6,361 nt of DNA from Chromatiales bacterium (GTDB lineage: Bacteria; Pseudomonadota; Gammaproteobacteria; UBA6429; Thiohalophilaceae), in assembly GCA_024641465.1 (NCBI GenBank), contig JAHEDB010000139.1, positions 1 through 6,361 on the forward strand, given 5' to 3'. Of this stretch, positions 5,496-6,361 are shown in pieces. A program made the translations under genes and the position numbers. Positions within the stretch are counted from its first letter, which is position 1, and every line of letters begins with the position of its first letter. The notes below the pieces were generated by a model. That model was not told where the DNA came from. It saw only the letters and a program-made list of their open reading frames with translations, and ran no database searches.

Positions 5496-6361
5496 CTATC
5501 CACGCGCCTGTTTTGCCGCCTCCGTCTGACGGGTCCGGTTCGGGATTTCGATATGAAAGTTCGTTCCCTCACCCACAGTACTAGCGCACTCGATCGTGCC
5601 GCCCAGTGTCTGGGTCACCAGATTAAATACAATGTGCATCCCCAGACCACTTCCCCCCCGACCTCGCTGAGTAGTGAAAAAGGGTTCATAAATCTTTTGC
5701 AGATTCTCCGCGGTAATTCCCTTGCCGTCATCGCTGTATTGCAGACGGACGCCGCCCCGTAAGTTTTCCAATACGCGGATCCTGATCCGGCCATTACGCC
5801 GCTCTTCAAAACCGTGGATCAGTGAATTCATCACCAGATTGGTCAGCACTTGTGACAGGGCGCCGGGGTGATTGTATATCAATAAATTCTCCGGGCAGTC
5901 TATCGATACCTGATGTTCACCCGTCTTGAGTTTTGGCGTGAGGCTTTGCAGTACCTCATGCAGGTATTCATTCAGATTAAAACTGCGCAACTCATCACTG
6001 GTCTGATCCACCGCCACCTGTTTGAAGCTGCGGATAAGATTGGCGGCTCGATCGAGATTGGTTTTGATGATCCGGCTCGATTCCGCTGATACGGACAGCA
6101 GCGCCTCGAAATCATCACGGGTCAGTTGCCCGCTCTGATAACGCGCCGCATAGTGTTCCACTTTCATTTGCAAATGACTGATGGCCGTCACACCGATACC
6201 CACCGGCGTGTTGATCTCGTGCGCCACCCCGGCCACCAGGCCGCCCAGCGAGGCCATCTTTTCCGATTGAACCAGTTGCGTCTGTGTCTCATTGAGATGC
6301 TTTAACGAACTTTGCAACTCCTGTGTACGATTAGTGACACGCTGCTCCAATTCCTCATTGA
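5496..6361 (-). CDS. Sensor histidine kinase, C-terminal part (5' partial, runs off window end)
   Basis: The frame is open through the last base: NEE precedes the TTG at 6350, so that codon is internal and the true N-terminus, with any sensor or membrane segments, lies outside. Numbering from 6350, a coiled linker EQRVTNRTQELQSSLKHLNE (2-21) leads to the HisKA dimerisation domain. Its phosphoacceptor is His44 in LVAGVAHEINTPVGI. The HATPase_c domain follows: N box with Asn175 (NLVMNSLIHGF), G1 SDDGKGI (206-212), F box YEPFFTT (221-227) and G2 GGSGLGMHI (232-240). All catalytic boxes are intact. The protein ends soon after the ATPase domain, with no receiver or Hpt domain, so phosphotransfer to a separate receiver is expected, most simply the gene 50 bases downstream. 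Confidence 0.93.
   Translation of the reverse strand, partial: NEELEQRVTNRTQELQSSLKHLNETQTQLVQSEKMASLGGLVAGVAHEINTPVGIGVTAISHLQMKVEHYAARYQSGQLTRDDFEALLSVSAESSRIIKTNLDRAANLIRSFKQVAVDQTSDELRSFNLNEYLHEVLQSLTPKLKTGEHQVSIDCPENLLIYNHPGALSQVLTNLVMNSLIHGFEERRNGRIRIRVLENLRGGVRLQYSDDGKGITAENLQKIYEPFFTTQRGRGGSGLGMHIVFNLVTQTLGGTIECASTVGEGTNFHIEIPNRTRQTEAAKQARG

Overview
The window looks like a chromosomal segment of a moderately GC-rich proteobacterium, most likely a gammaproteobacterium. This rests on the protein families and their pairing (RLAN/RimK-type ATP-grasp, GNAT-C39 fusion, PiuC-like 2OG oxygenase, REC domain of the DUF3369 type), not on a marker gene. No mobile element, CRISPR array, tRNA or rRNA was seen.

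Layout. Bases 1-192 (+) are the 3' end of an alpha/beta hydrolase. Its stop shares a CTAG with the stop of a convergent 2OG-Fe(II) oxygenase gene (189-743, minus). The coding frame of that gene clearly continues upstream to about 818-893 but has no ATG, GTG or TTG there. Next on the minus strand come a GNAT/peptidase-C39 fusion (929-2071) and a DUF2817 (M14-like) zinc metallopeptidase (2068-3183). These two overlap by an ATGA, so they form a tight operon read from the metallopeptidase towards the oxygenase. A 154-base divergent intergenic region with a candidate promoter and two small dyads separates this operon from a plus-strand RLAN + ATP-grasp ligase of the RimK superfamily (3338-4822). 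Beyond it, convergent with the ligase, lie a stand-alone response-regulator receiver protein (4891-5445, minus) and the C-terminal part of a sensor histidine kinase (5496 to the window edge, minus).

How the genes may work together. The centre of the window joins an enzyme family that makes amide or peptide bonds (ATP-grasp) to two unrelated hydrolase families that cut such bonds (a papain-fold C39-like domain and an M14-like zinc carboxypeptidase/deacylase) and to an acyltransferase domain (GNAT). A dioxygenase follows downstream. Such clusters have been predicted by comparative genomics to make or edit a small peptide or peptide tag, but the substrate cannot be read from the sequence. The histidine kinase and receiver form a phosphorelay pair whose output is not encoded in the window. 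A link between that pair and the ligase cluster is only a matter of position.
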